Source: Arenicella xantha (GTDB lineage Bacteria > Pseudomonadota > Gammaproteobacteria > Arenicellales > Arenicellaceae). From it: a stretch of DNA of 64,000 nt. Positions 9,564 through 20,309 of the stretch are shown piece after piece (the first letter of the stretch is position 1; the number at the start of each line of letters is the position of its first letter). The stretch spans positions 302,305 through 366,304 of the forward strand of contig NZ_QNRT01000004.1 of the NCBI RefSeq assembly GCF_003315245.1. The letters are read 5' to 3'. The translations under genes and the position numbers were made by a program. The notes beneath the pieces are model-generated. The model was not told where the DNA came from and did no database searches. It saw nothing but the letters and a program-made list of their open reading frames with translations.

Positions 9564-10784
9564 ATGCCTTGGAATGAACCTGGCTCAGGTAACTCAGGAG
9601 ACCGTGACCCTTGGGGGAATAACGGCAATAAGAATCGTGGCAATCAAGGCCCCGATATTGACCAAATTATAGACAATGTTCGCAAACGCTTCGGCGGTGG
9701 TGGCGGCGGTAGCAATGGTGGAAAAACTGGCGGAGGCCGAGGTCTATTTTCACCATATTTGCTGATTGTCGTCGTGGCTATTGGCTACTGGCTAACGCAG
9801 TCTTTCTACCAAGTTGACGAGGGTCATCAAAGCATTGAGCTGCGATTCGGCAAGTTCAAGCAAACCGTTGGCGCAGGTCTGAAATTTATCGCTTGGCCGT
9901 TAGAGCAAAAAATCATTATTGATACGCAACAAGTGAGAACGGTTGAGGTTGGTTATCGCAACAATTCTGCTGAGCTTAAAGAAGCGTTGATGCTGACTGA
10001 AGATCAGAACATTGTTGACGTTACCATGGCGGTTCAATACACCATTAAGTCGATTGAAGACCTTGTGTTCAATGTCGGCGATCTGCAATTGAATAATCGC
10101 GGTGCGGTTGGCATTGATTTTGTGGTGCGTAGCGCTACCGAAAGTGCCTTGCGAGAAGTCGTCGGTCGAACCCAGATGGACGAGCTGCTAACCACCGAGC
10201 GGGCCGTGGTCGATTCGGAAACTGAATCGCTATTACAGGTTATTTTGGATCGTTACAATTCAGGTATCCAAATTGAGTCGATCGAGATTCAGGATGCCAA
10301 ACCACCGGTTCAAGTGCGTGATGCATTCGACGATGTAGTGAAGGCTGACCAAGACCGTGAAAAGTTGAAAAACCAAGCTGAAGCTTATTCGAAACAAATT
10401 ATTCCGAACGCGCGTGGTGAAGCCGCCCGTATTCTGCAAGAAGCCGAAGCTTATAAAGCTAAGATTGTTGCGGAAGCCACCGGTGAAGCCGAGCGTTTTA
10501 GTAAAATTCTAACGGAATACCAAAAAGCACCTGAAATCACTCGCAAGCGTCTTTATATCGAAACGATGGAGCAAGTGTTGTCTGAAAGCAGCAAGGTGAT
10601 GATCGACCAGAAATCTGGTAGCGGGAATAGCTTGATGTATTTGCCAATCGATAAAATTATTGAAAATCAAAGTCAGCGTAAAGGGGCCCGAATTGATCAA
10701 AGTGATGGCAATTTGATTCCCCAGCCGCAGACGCAGTCTGAGTCTATGATTAAAAGCCAAAGCTCAAGCCGAGGAGGTCGATAA
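9564..10784 (+). CDS. hflK: FtsH protease modulator HflK
   Basis: HflK and HflC form the large inner-membrane SPFH ring that encloses FtsH. The protein has a Gly/Asn-rich N terminus (residues about 1-65), one membrane segment near 70-85, then the Band-7/SPFH domain with a long alanine- and glutamate-rich helix. The ATG at 9564 follows GGAGAAATATAAG, a good ribosome binding site, and is preferred to an upstream in-frame start at 9519. Its stop codon is directly followed by the hflC ATG. Confidence 0.96.
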   Translation: MPWNEPGSGNSGDRDPWGNNGNKNRGNQGPDIDQIIDNVRKRFGGGGGGSNGGKTGGGRGLFSPYLLIVVVAIGYWLTQSFYQVDEGHQSIELRFGKFKQTVGAGLKFIAWPLEQKIIIDTQQVRTVEVGYRNNSAELKEALMLTEDQNIVDVTMAVQYTIKSIEDLVFNVGDLQLNNRGAVGIDFVVRSATESALREVVGRTQMDELLTTERAVVDSETESLLQVILDRYNSGIQIESIEIQDAKPPVQVRDAFDDVVKADQDREKLKNQAEAYSKQIIPNARGEAARILQEAEAYKAKIVAEATGEAERFSKILTEYQKAPEITRKRLYIETMEQVLSESSKVMIDQKSGSGNSLMYLPIDKIIENQSQRKGARIDQSDGNLIPQPQTQSESMIKSQSSSRGGR

Positions 10785-11654
10785 ATGAAATCTGAAAACC
10801 TTTTTATGGGCATTGCCATTGTTATTGCACTTGCCGTTGTGGTGTTCTCGAGTTCGCTGTTCACCGTGAATCAGTGGGAACGTGCGCTTAAGTTTCAATT
10901 TGGTGAGTTCTCCGGTGAAGAAATTCAACCGGGTATTAATTTTAAGATTCCGTTTGTGAATACCATTGAGAAATATGATATTCGAATTCAAACAATGGAT
11001 CGGCCACCTGAGCGATTTATTACTGTCGACAAAGAAGAATTGTTGGTTGATAGTTTTGTTAAATGGCGCATCAACGATCTGCAGAAGTACTTTAAGACAG
11101 TGAAATTTCGCGCCAATGCTGAGAATCGCTTGGAACAAAAAATCAACAACAGTCTTAAGGCGCAGATTGCTAGACGCAACATTAATGACGTGGTCGCCGG
11201 TGATCGCGGTGAAATCATGAGTGTGGTTCAGCAAGCGATTGATTCCGAAGCCGCGGCAATTGGTGTCGAGGTGGTGGATGTGCGTCTGAAACGAGTTGAT
11301 TTGGCAGACCAAATTCAGGCAAATGTATTCGAGAGAATGCGCTCTGAACGTGAAAGAATCGCCAATGAGTATCGTGCAACGGGTAATGAGGCGGCGATTG
11401 AAATTCGCGCAAACGCTGACCGTACCAAAGTTGAGCTAGTCTCAGAAGCTGAAAAGAAAGCGCAGCTAACACGCGGTGATGCGGACGCTTCGGCCACCAA
11501 AATCTACGCCGATGCCTTTGGTGCTGACGTTGAGTTTTATGACTTTTTCCGAAGTCTGAACGCGTACAAGGCAACGTTTAATTCATCTGGTGATTTGATT
11601 ATTCTTGATCCAGAATCGGATTTCTTTAAGCACTTTAATTCAGCAACGCGATAA
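10785..11654 (+). CDS. hflC: FtsH protease modulator HflC
   Basis: A 289-residue partner of HflK. The N-terminal membrane segment (about 7-27) is followed by the SPFH domain with TVNQWERALKFQFGE and a coiled-coil tail. The ATG abuts the hflK TAA (TAAATG), so the two are translationally coupled. A strong ribosome binding site (GAGG) lies at the end of hflK. The operon appears to end here, at the hairpin near 11672-11714. Confidence 0.97.
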   Translation: MKSENLFMGIAIVIALAVVVFSSSLFTVNQWERALKFQFGEFSGEEIQPGINFKIPFVNTIEKYDIRIQTMDRPPERFITVDKEELLVDSFVKWRINDLQKYFKTVKFRANAENRLEQKINNSLKAQIARRNINDVVAGDRGEIMSVVQQAIDSEAAAIGVEVVDVRLKRVDLADQIQANVFERMRSERERIANEYRATGNEAAIEIRANADRTKVELVSEAEKKAQLTRGDADASATKIYADAFGADVEFYDFFRSLNAYKATFNSSGDLIILDPESDFFKHFNSATR

Positions 11655-11671
11655 ATCGTTGCGAACACTCT

Positions 11672-11714
11672 AAGCCTTCCAGTGACCGTTTTTGTTGGTC
11701 ACTGCGGAGGCTTT
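11672..11714 (+). terminator. Hairpin after hflC
   Basis: AAGCCTtcCAGTGACC pairs with GGTCACTGcgGAGGCTT around a T-rich loop. The downstream T-tract is weak, so it may act as a leaky terminator at the end of the hfl operon. Confidence 0.65.
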
Positions 11715-11831
11715 AGCTAAGCGTCAGAATACTCTGCGCTTTCTTGTCGCAAGGGGCTATGTTCAGGTACTTGATCCAAGTATAATCTGCCCGTAATTAA
11801 CCGGACTCTTAGTAAAAGAAGGCGACTCGCC

Positions 11832-12797
11832 ATGGTCAATGACGCTAACTGGCTACTTCCAGAAGGTGTTGAAGAAATCCTGCCTGACGAGGCCATCAAG
11901 TTAGAAATGCTCCGCCGCTCGGTCTTGGATGATCTTGCATCGCGTGGTTTTAACTTGGTGATGCCACCAGTCATGGAGTTTGTCGATGCATTACTCACCG
12001 GAACCGGTGAAGAGCTGGATACCCAGACTTATAAATTTATGGACCAGCATACTCACAGAATGCTGGGAATTCGTGCGGATATCACACCGCAGATCGCCAG
12101 AATTGATTCCCATTACTTAGCTGATCTTGACGTAAATAAATTATGTTATGCCGGCACGGTGTTGCGAACTCAGCCTGCCCATATGGGCGGTCAGCGAGAA
12201 TTATTGCAAATTGGTGCTGAGATATTTGGCGTCGATGACGAAAGCGCTGATCTTGAGATTATTCAAGCCATGCTGCAAGCCTTGTCGTTAAGTCGCGCGG
12301 CGGATGTTACCCTTAGCTTAGGCCATGTTGGTATTTACCGTGCATTGCTAAACGAACAGTCAGTAGACGGATTGCTTGAGCAGCGTTTACGCGATGTCTT
12401 GCTGCGTAAGTCAACGCCGGATTTAGATGCCTTAAGCGAGCAAATCGATATCGCACCGTTTAAGGTTTTATTGTCGTTACAAGGCTCAACCGATGTATTG
12501 GCGAATGCTCACAAGGCGTTTGGCCATAATCAAGAATTAGCTGATTCGTTAGCGCAACTAGAGACTGTTGTGAGCGAGTTAAAGGCTAACAAAAGTGCGA
12601 TTAAAGTGCATATCGACCTAGCTGATGTGGCTGGGTATCGGTACCACACCGGCTTGAAGTACGAGGCGTTCGTTAGTGGCCGCGGAAGTGCCGTTGCACA
12701 AGGTGGTCGCTATGATCGAATTGGTCGATTGTTTGGCCGAGGACGCGCCGCAACAGGTTTCAGTGCTGACCTCAAAACCTTGGTTAAACTAGGTTAG
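11832..12797 (+). CDS. hisZ: ATP phosphoribosyltransferase regulatory subunit HisZ
   Basis: HisZ is a catalytically inactive HisRS paralogue that joins the short form of HisG to start histidine synthesis. The class II synthetase-like core is visible with LLPEGVEEILPDEA, a motif-2-like LGIRADITPQIARI and a C-terminal GGRYDRIGRLFGRGRAATGFSADL segment. The length of 321 is shorter than true HisRS, and the anticodon-binding domain is absent. Its position between hflC and purA, away from hisG, is common in proteobacteria with the HisZ system. Confidence 0.94.
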   Translation: MVNDANWLLPEGVEEILPDEAIKLEMLRRSVLDDLASRGFNLVMPPVMEFVDALLTGTGEELDTQTYKFMDQHTHRMLGIRADITPQIARIDSHYLADLDVNKLCYAGTVLRTQPAHMGGQRELLQIGAEIFGVDDESADLEIIQAMLQALSLSRAADVTLSLGHVGIYRALLNEQSVDGLLEQRLRDVLLRKSTPDLDALSEQIDIAPFKVLLSLQGSTDVLANAHKAFGHNQELADSLAQLETVVSELKANKSAIKVHIDLADVAGYRYHTGLKYEAFVSGRGSAVAQGGRYDRIGRLFGRGRAATGFSADLKTLVKLG

Positions 12798-12904
12798 TCG
12801 AGCGCCAGGCCTAGCGCGGGCTTTAGGGTAATACGTTGCGGCGTAAGACCCGTTGACCGTAGTAAAGGGCTGTGTGTTTTTATCGAATGATGTCGCTCGA
12901 TTGA

Positions 12905-14239
<1,335 letters not shown>

Positions 14240-14273
14240 ATTAAGAGTAAGAGGTTAGGATTAGATTAGGAAT

Positions 14274-16532
14274 TTGAATAAGAAAAGTAAACAAAATAAA
14301 AAATCATCACGAAAGCATAAACGTTTAAGCACAAGCATCGTGTTGAAATATTTGTCTCAACGCAGCGAACCGGCCAATACCAAAGCCATCGCTGAAACCT
14401 TGGGACGCATCGGCAAGGAAGGCCGACAGGAAACATTTGAGATTTTGGAGCAGTTGCGAGATGAAGGAAAAGTCTCGCAACTTAGCAAGCATCGCTGGGC
14501 GATGAAGCACGCCATTCAAGAACATCGAGGCCGAGTAATTGGCCATGTAGACGGTCACGGTTACGTGTTGACCGATGACACTAAAGAAAAGGTTTTTCTT
14601 CGCTCACACGAAATGCACGAAGTACTGCACAACGACATCGTCAATGTACGAGTGGTTGGACGCGACCGTCGGCAAAAGTTATTTGGCCAAATCATTGACG
14701 TAGTCGAACGCGGCAATTTGGTCGTGGTTGGTCGCTATTTCAATGAGAACGGGCTGCACTTTGTGGTGCCGGACGATCAGCGTATTGGGCAAGACATTTT
14801 TGTACTGCCAGAACACGTGGCTGGTGCTACCTCGGGTCAGGTTGTGTCGGTGAAAATCACCAAGCATCCAACCAAGCACTTGCAACCAGTGGGCGAGATT
14901 GTAGAAGTAATTGGTGATTATTTGTCGCCGGGCATGGAAATCGAAATCGCAATTCGTAAGCACCAGTTGCCACACGAGTGGCCTGATGCGGTGGAACGCC
15001 AGATTGAAGGCTTGTCGGAGACGGTGAGCGAGAGCGAAATGGAAGGGCGTACGGATATACGCGATCTGCCACTCGTGACTATCGATGGCGAAGACGCGCG
15101 AGATTTTGATGACGCCGTGTACTGCGAACCACTCGAGAATGGGCGCTACCGTTTATTGGTCGCCATTGCCGATGTGTCGTCGTATGTGCGCGAACAAAGC
15201 CCGTTAGATCAAGAAGCTTGGCATCGTGGCACGTCGGTGTATTTTCCGAATAACGTGATTCCCATGTTGCCCGAAGTGCTGTCGAATGGACTGTGCTCAT
15301 TGAATCCACATGTGGATCGTTTGTGTTTTGTGTGCGACATGCATGTGGAGCCAGATGGCGAAATAGCCAGTTACACGTTCTATCAAGCAGTGATGCATTC
15401 ACACGCTCGGTTAACCTATACGCAAGTCTCAGAGTTGATTGACGGCAATGTCGAGGCATCCGGTATTCCTGAGTCGTTGCAGCCGGCAATTCACGACCTT
15501 TATACGTTGTCTACCAAACTTGGTGCGCGCCGCAGACAGTCTGGCACCATTGAATTTGAGATACCCGAGCCGATCATTATTTTTGATGACGAACGGAAAA
15601 TCGAACGAGTCGAGGCGCGTGAACGCAACGAGGCACATCGTTTAATTGAAGAGTGTATGTTGGCCGCCAATATCTGTGCTGCGTTGATGTTAGACGATTC
15701 TGATGCCGCCGGTATCTACCGTGTTCACGATGCACCAGACGAAGACAAAATAGCGGATGCGCGAACCTTTTTGCGACAATTTAAACTGCTGTTACCCGGT
15801 GGTGATACACCAGGGCCAGAGCACTTCTCGCAAGTCATTAAGCAAGTCGATGACCCGATTACCGCCAAAATAGTGCAAACAGCACTGTTGCGCAGTATGA
15901 AACAAGCGCGTTATGACGTTGAAAATAATGGGCACTTTGCGCTCAATTTTGACTCGTACACGCATTTCACCTCGCCGATACGACGATACCCCGACCTGTT
16001 GGTGCATCGCCAAATTCGACGTTTACTGGAAAACCCAACGCTGCAAGACACTGACGAAATGTTTTTGGCGGTTGAGAAAACCGCAGAACAAGCTTCGTTT
16101 ACTGAGCGTCGAGCTGAGTCCGCAACCCGCGAAGCGGTGCAGTGGCTGAAGTGCGAATTTATGAGCCATAAAATTGGTGAGAATTTGCATGGCGTGGTTT
16201 CGAGTGTGACTGATTTTGGTCTTTTCGTTGAGCTAGAAGAGTTCTATGTTGATGGCTTAGTGCACATCACATCACTCGGGCAAGACTATTATCGCTACGA
16301 CAGTGAAACACGCCGACTCATTGGTGAAAACAGTGGCCGCACTTACACCACTGGCGATCGACTTGAAGTGCAAGTAGCGCGTGTTGATATGGAGCAGGGC
16401 CGTATTGATTTCGCGTTGACCGACGTTAAAAATGAAAAATTCAGTCGCGGAAAATCAGGCCGGTCAAAACCGAATTCAGGTCAAAAGCGGTCGTCAAGCA
16501 AGACACCAAGCCGAAAACCAAAACGCAAATAG
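14274..16532 (+). CDS. rnr: Exoribonuclease R
   Basis: A processive 3'-5' hydrolytic exoribonuclease for structured RNA. It has a basic N terminus with a winged-helix segment (about 20-85), cold-shock domains, the RNB catalytic domain with GEDARDFDDAVY (metal-binding aspartates near 270) and HFTSPIRRYPDL, an S1 domain (about 635-720) and a Lys/Arg/Ser-rich tail. The TTG at 14274 is the start that best fits, with GAGG/TTAGG sequence just upstream. It is followed after 15 bp by rlmB, as in E. coli. Confidence 0.96.
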   Translation: MNKKSKQNKKSSRKHKRLSTSIVLKYLSQRSEPANTKAIAETLGRIGKEGRQETFEILEQLRDEGKVSQLSKHRWAMKHAIQEHRGRVIGHVDGHGYVLTDDTKEKVFLRSHEMHEVLHNDIVNVRVVGRDRRQKLFGQIIDVVERGNLVVVGRYFNENGLHFVVPDDQRIGQDIFVLPEHVAGATSGQVVSVKITKHPTKHLQPVGEIVEVIGDYLSPGMEIEIAIRKHQLPHEWPDAVERQIEGLSETVSESEMEGRTDIRDLPLVTIDGEDARDFDDAVYCEPLENGRYRLLVAIADVSSYVREQSPLDQEAWHRGTSVYFPNNVIPMLPEVLSNGLCSLNPHVDRLCFVCDMHVEPDGEIASYTFYQAVMHSHARLTYTQVSELIDGNVEASGIPESLQPAIHDLYTLSTKLGARRRQSGTIEFEIPEPIIIFDDERKIERVEARERNEAHRLIEECMLAANICAALMLDDSDAAGIYRVHDAPDEDKIADARTFLRQFKLLLPGGDTPGPEHFSQVIKQVDDPITAKIVQTALLRSMKQARYDVENNGHFALNFDSYTHFTSPIRRYPDLLVHRQIRRLLENPTLQDTDEMFLAVEKTAEQASFTERRAESATREAVQWLKCEFMSHKIGENLHGVVSSVTDFGLFVELEEFYVDGLVHITSLGQDYYRYDSETRRLIGENSGRTYTTGDRLEVQVARVDMEQGRIDFALTDVKNEKFSRGKSGRSKPNSGQKRSSSKTPSRKPKRK

Positions 16533-16547
16533 TGAGTAAATAGCAAG

Positions 16548-17315
16548 ATGGCACAACAAGAGTCGTGGGTACTCGGCAACCATGCTGTGGATGCGGTGTT
16601 ACGCGTTAATCCAGAGCGCGCGTTACAATTATGGGTGGTGATTAATCCCAAGCACGCTGCTCAGCGCGATATTTTAGATCGCGCTGAAGCAATTGGTTTG
16701 TCGATTCATCCGGTAGACAAACAAGAGCTCGAAAAGCGTTGTAAGAATAGCCAACATCAAGGTGTGGCGCTAACCGCAAGGCCGCGTCAGTTAGGCAGCG
16801 ACAAAGAGCTTGAACGCTTTGTTGCGTCGTTGTCCGAGAATAAACCAGCCTTGATGCTGATATTAGATCAAGTGCAAGACCCGCATAATTTCGGCGCGTG
16901 TTTACGCACCGCCGATGCTGCTGGGGTAGATGCGGTAATCGTTGCAAAAGACAACGCCAGCCCGCTCACCGCCGTGGTGCAAAAGGTTGCCAGTGGCGCG
17001 GCTGAAACCATGCCAATTTTTCGGGTGGCGAACCTAGCGCGAGCCATTGAAGGTTTGAAGCGCCAAGGGGTTTGGATGATCGGCACCTCAGACAAAGCCA
17101 CGCATTCGCTGTATCAACAAGACTTCACTGGCCCAGTTGGACTGGTGATGGGCGCCGAAGGCAAGGGCTTACGTCAGTTAACCGAATCAAAGTGCGACAG
17201 CTTGGTGAGTTTGCCAATGGCTAGCACGATTGTGTCGAGCTTGAATGTGTCCGTGGCGACCGGCGTTTGCCTGTATGAAGTGGTTCGCCAACGTTCAGTC
17301 GCTACCGCAAGCTAA
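16548..17315 (+). CDS. rlmB: 23S rRNA (guanosine-2'-O-)-methyltransferase RlmB
   Basis: A SpoU-family methyltransferase that modifies G2251 of 23S rRNA. The substrate-binding N-terminal domain covers about 1-80. The knotted catalytic domain shows the three SpoU motifs: DQVQDPHNFGACLRTADAAG, VMGAEGKGL and the C-terminal SSLNVSVATGVCLYE. The length of 255 is typical. It is the last gene of the purA-rnr-rlmB run. Confidence 0.97.
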   Translation: MAQQESWVLGNHAVDAVLRVNPERALQLWVVINPKHAAQRDILDRAEAIGLSIHPVDKQELEKRCKNSQHQGVALTARPRQLGSDKELERFVASLSENKPALMLILDQVQDPHNFGACLRTADAAGVDAVIVAKDNASPLTAVVQKVASGAAETMPIFRVANLARAIEGLKRQGVWMIGTSDKATHSLYQQDFTGPVGLVMGAEGKGLRQLTESKCDSLVSLPMASTIVSSLNVSVATGVCLYEVVRQRSVATAS

Positions 17316-17406
17316 GGCTTGAGTATGTTACCGTTAGTCCATAAGCGCGCGCGTTTGGCGCTTCATTGCTCACACTAATCCATCTAATTTAGGGCGGAGG
17401 TTCACC

Positions 17407-17865
17407 ATGAACTTATTTCGAATTTGCATTGTTTTTGCGCTTGCGTGGTCACTGCTTGCTTGCAGCTCGGCATCATCTGACGAGGCTTTTGAAGTCGAAT
17501 CAGTCGGCACAGAATTGCCACCAACCATTGAGGTTGTGCATCAAGAAATGGAGGCGATAGCAGAAAACCGCTATTGCGATGTCGATTCCGATTGCGCCAC
17601 CATGCCAATCGGCCAACGCGCTTGCGGCGGACCAAGTGCGCACATGGTGTACTCAAAACAAATCGGCACGCAAGCAATTGTGGCGCTGGAGAATCTAGCC
17701 AAACAATCCGCTGAGCTGGCGCAGCAAACTAATCAGCGCAACCAAATGATGTCGACTTGCCAAATGCTACCGCCAGCCGTAGCTGCATGCATTGAGCAAC
17801 GTTGCGTTATTACTAGCCCCAGCAATTTACTAGAGTCCGGCACACCAGACCCAAACTTAAAGTAA
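17407..17865 (+). CDS. Small cysteine-containing lipoprotein of unknown function
   Basis: A 152-residue protein whose signal peptide ends in the lipobox LLAC (Cys19), so it should be lipidated and exported. The mature part has six further cysteines in a pattern such as CDVDSDCATMPIGQRAC, suggesting disulphides, and a central helix. The GGCGGAGG ribosome binding site at about 17392-17399 fixes the start. It is the last chromosomal-type gene before the cassette array. Function unknown. Confidence 0.85.
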   Translation: MNLFRICIVFALAWSLLACSSASSDEAFEVESVGTELPPTIEVVHQEMEAIAENRYCDVDSDCATMPIGQRACGGPSAHMVYSKQIGTQAIVALENLAKQSAELAQQTNQRNQMMSTCQMLPPAVAACIEQRCVITSPSNLLESGTPDPNLK

Positions 17866-18060
17866 GTCATTGGCTGATTATTTCGGCCACAGTACAAACA
17901 ACGACTGTTACCAATGATGGGACGTTGGTCGGATGACGCCGTGCTAAGCCTGTTGCATACTAACGGCGATTGTTTAGCATTTGCGAAATATCCATGCAGA
18001 CAAGATATTTTTCGATTAAAGCTATGTTTTTCAATGCTTTATGAAAAATAGCGCGAAAAA

Positions 18061-18088
18061 AATATCACGGCAGAATGACTGGATATTT
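18061..18088 (-). repeat. Inverted, diverged copy of the 41-bp repeat core
   Basis: Read on the minus strand it starts AAATATCCAGTCAT, exactly as the core of the repeat at 18159, and then diverges slightly (TCTGCCGTGATATT against CGTGACGGATATT). Both copies are themselves able to fold as hairpins. Confidence 0.7.
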
Positions 18089-18156
18089 ATTTTGAACGAA
18101 CCTAAATCATTGATTTTAAAGGATTAGCCAATGGCAACAGAAAAAATATCTATGCA

Positions 18157-18197
18157 AGAAATATCCAGTCATCGTGACGGATATTAAAACTGTTATG
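18157..18197 (+). repeat. 41-bp direct repeat, copy 1
   Basis: Identical over 41 bp to 20394-20434. Each copy contains AATATCC-a-GTCA-tcg-TGAC-GGATATT, which folds into a hairpin with one unpaired base, and ends ACTGTTATG just before a gene. Upstream AACAG...ATATC (about 18137-18150) can pair with GATAT...CTGTT across the repeat, an arrangement like attC. It could be a divergent attC/attI or a small repeat element. Confidence 0.75.
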
Positions 18198-18216
18198 CAT
18201 ACTCTGGAGATATCTA

Positions 18217-18663
18217 ATGTGGTTCGAAGATAAGGGAATACTATCTATTGGCTGCCAGAGTAGTGGTCCGAACAATGGTATTGGTAAAATCAAAGTAGAT
18301 CTTTATAAATTAATATATAAATTTTGCACCTCTACTTATTGTTCAGAAGTCGATCACTACGCACTCGTATTGCGAGTTGGTGGAAGGCATACTGATTATG
18401 ATGAAGAAAAAATATGGAAGTTGCGACGTCATAAAAAAGATAGATACATAGGAATCGATATTGACATTCCTAAGTCAGTTTGGACGAAGAAAACGACTGA
18501 TGAGCTAAAGGTTTATTTGTCTGAAAAAGTCATAGAAGCTGTGGAAATCATGATTCTTCGTCTTAGAAAAGACAAAGTTGAAATAGAAGAAAAATACCTT
18601 CTAAATGATCTGAGAAATGCAATCTCAGAGTTTAATAAAATCACGTACGAAAATGATGCATAA
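18217..18663 (+). CDS. Cassette protein of unknown function (148 aa)
   Basis: A soluble protein without signal peptide or membrane segment. It is rich in Lys and Asp, with a central YIGIDIDIPKSVW strand-like segment and a C-terminal helix (ELKVYLSEKVIEAVEIMILRLRKDK). The ATG at 18217 is preceded by CTGGAG about 10 bp upstream. The stop codon is part of the attC at 18661. I do not recognise the family; size and setting would suit an immunity-type or accessory cassette protein, but nothing shows this. Confidence 0.75.
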   Translation: MWFEDKGILSIGCQSSGPNNGIGKIKVDLYKLIYKFCTSTYCSEVDHYALVLRVGGRHTDYDEEKIWKLRRHKKDRYIGIDIDIPKSVWTKKTTDELKVYLSEKVIEAVEIMILRLRKDKVEIEEKYLLNDLRNAISEFNKITYENDA

Positions 18664-18747
18664 CAAGTTTGCAAAGTTTGCTACGTTCGCTGTGCTCACT
18701 TCGCGGGACGGCGATAAAGCGCGCCGCCCCTTGCAAAGGCGTTAGGT
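18661..18747 (+). other. attC site 1
   Basis: Starts TAACAAGTTTGCAA and ends TTGCAAAGGCGTTAGGT. The left and right cores (AAC / GTT) and the inner TTTGCAA / TTGCAAA boxes are complementary, and the variable centre is self-complementary. It looks functional, with crossover expected at the G of GTTAGGT (18741). Confidence 0.9.
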
Positions 18748-18751
18748 ATAT

Positions 18752-19687
18752 ATGAGAGTTCGTGCCATACAAATAGTCATCACTTTAGCCGCTGTTGCTA
18801 TAGCAATTGTGCATTCATGGTTTCCATCGATCACAGTCGACGCCATCACAGTAACACTCTTGGGTATAGCCGTGATTCCATGGCTAGGCCCACTATTCAA
18901 GAGCGTTGAATTGCCTGGGGGTGTTAAGGTTGAGTATCAAGAATTGGAGCAAGCTGCTAGAAAGGTTGAAGAGTCAGGGCTCATCACACAAGAGAAAAAT
19001 TTAAAACCTATGCAAAGGCACGAGTATTCCTTTCAGTCTGTATCGGGAGCAGATTCAAATCTTGCGCTTTCTGGGTTGAGAATAGAAATAGAGTCGCGTT
19101 TAAAGGATTTAGCGAAACGACGAAAAATCGAAGTACAGGGGTACGGAGCAAACAATCTTACTCGAACTCTAGAAAAGGTAGGCGTGCTCGATCAAAAAGA
19201 AGCTGCGGCAATACGTGATCTCTTGCCTCTGTTAAACCAAGCTGCACATGGTGCCGAGGTTGATGATTCTGCTTTTGGGTGGGCAATGGATTTCGGGCCC
19301 CGTGTCTTAGGAGCATTGGAAGATCGGATAGGTGAATCGACTGTTCCTCAATTGGTTGCAGATTGGAAAATGCGTGACGGTGCGGCATTTCAAGAAGTAG
19401 GAACTGAATTATCTAAAGCGTTTGTGCTTTCACCTGAAGCATTTTTGAAAGAGATGAGTGAAAACCCAACAGACTTCAAAGATTGGATTGAAGGTTTAGA
19501 AACTCATACATTTACGATTTATGAATCTACAACTGATCTCGATGATCAGCTTTATATCGCATACTATGAAAAATTAAGAGCTTTAATGATTGAAGCCGCG
19601 ATCGCCTGTAAAAGCACAGGATTTAGTGAAGCGGCATCTAAAATAGAAGAAGCTCTTATGAAAACTGAAATTCGCAGAATATGGTAA
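18752..19687 (+). CDS. Membrane-anchored cassette protein of unknown function (311 aa)
   Basis: Two hydrophobic segments at the N terminus (about 5-22 and 28-48) are followed by a short amphipathic stretch (LPGGVKVEYQELEQA) and a large cytoplasmic domain. The region at about 110-170 (LRIEIESRLKDLAKRR ... LLPLLNQAAHG) looks like a helical DUF4145/HEPN-type segment with the common N/Q-x-x-x-H pattern. This is an impression from sequence, not a database match. The gene starts 5 bp after the attC core, so it is a standard cassette gene. Confidence 0.8.
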   Translation: MRVRAIQIVITLAAVAIAIVHSWFPSITVDAITVTLLGIAVIPWLGPLFKSVELPGGVKVEYQELEQAARKVEESGLITQEKNLKPMQRHEYSFQSVSGADSNLALSGLRIEIESRLKDLAKRRKIEVQGYGANNLTRTLEKVGVLDQKEAAAIRDLLPLLNQAAHGAEVDDSAFGWAMDFGPRVLGALEDRIGESTVPQLVADWKMRDGAAFQEVGTELSKAFVLSPEAFLKEMSENPTDFKDWIEGLETHTFTIYESTTDLDDQLYIAYYEKLRALMIEAAIACKSTGFSEAASKIEEALMKTEIRRIW

Positions 19688-19692
19688 AAATA

Positions 19693-19772
19693 CCTAACAA
19701 GTTCAAAAACTTACATTCGCTACGCTCACTCGGACGCGCACTTCGCGCTCGCCCGTTTTAAAGGCATTAGCA
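19693..19772 (+). other. attC site 2, altered right core
   Basis: Starts CCTAACAAGTTCAAAAAC and ends GTTTTAAAGGCATTAGCA. The AAAAC/GTTTT boxes pair, but the right core reads ATTAGCA instead of GTTAGCN, losing the G at the crossover point. Recombination at this side may be impaired. Confidence 0.8.
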
Positions 19773-19775
19773 GGC

Positions 19776-20309
19776 ATGCGGATCATAGCTTTTTTACTAA
19801 TCTTTAGTATCGTTGGTTGTTCAGATCAGAATTCTGAAAGACTCAGCTCCGTTGCGAACTCAATTAATGAGAAAGCAGAAGAATTAAAGGAAAAGATTGA
19901 TCAGCAATCTCTAATCGAATTGCAACATGAATTCGAATCTTTCAAAGAAGGTTTAGAGTCCAAAGATCTAAAGATAATTAAAGAAAAGTCTACCGTTCTC
20001 GATTCTTATCTTGGCTCTAGAGTCTGGGGTTGGTATGCAGACATATATTCCGAGTATGCAAAAAACGGTAAAAACATCGCTCTCAATAAAATTCAAAGTT
20101 TTATAGACACTTCTTCACCAACGGGATATGAAAAGGAGGCTCTATCATCAATTCAAAAAGGCCTCGAAGAAGACTTAGGCTTAGATAATTCAGGTATATT
20201 AGAATCTGTTGCCGTTCAATCGTTAAGGTCGAAATTTGGTGATAATGTAACTGATACGCTTATTACTGTCGTGTTGGCGGCCTTGTCTATGTGTCGGCAT
20301 GGCTGCTAA
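19776..20309 (+). CDS. Cassette lipoprotein of unknown function (177 aa)
   Basis: The signal peptide MRIIAFLLIFSIVGC ends in a lipobox (IVGC, Cys15). The mature part is mostly helical, with a charged coiled-coil-like segment (about 22-65) and a hydrophobic C-terminal stretch TLITVVLAALSM before CRHGC. The hydrophobic end may insert into a membrane or bury on folding. The stop codon forms the first base of the next attC. Family not recognised. Confidence 0.78.
   Translation: MRIIAFLLIFSIVGCSDQNSERLSSVANSINEKAEELKEKIDQQSLIELQHEFESFKEGLESKDLKIIKEKSTVLDSYLGSRVWGWYADIYSEYAKNGKNIALNKIQSFIDTSSPTGYEKEALSSIQKGLEEDLGLDNSGILESVAVQSLRSKFGDNVTDTLITVVLAALSMCRHGC

Larger units (their letters stand above)
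17866..18216. other. Left boundary of the cassette array
   Basis: About 350 bp without a credible gene. It holds an inverted-repeat element (18061-18088) related to the 41-bp repeat at 18157-18197. The only open frame is an 18-codon one (18131-18187) that ends inside the repeat. Base composition turns AT-rich at about 17990, which is probably the edge of the acquired DNA. Confidence 0.5.

Noticed and set aside
18131..18187. 18-codon frame MATEKISMQEISSHRDGY at the array edge
   Set aside because: Start resembles some transposase N termini, but it ends in the 41-bp repeat and is too short to claim a gene or IS remnant.
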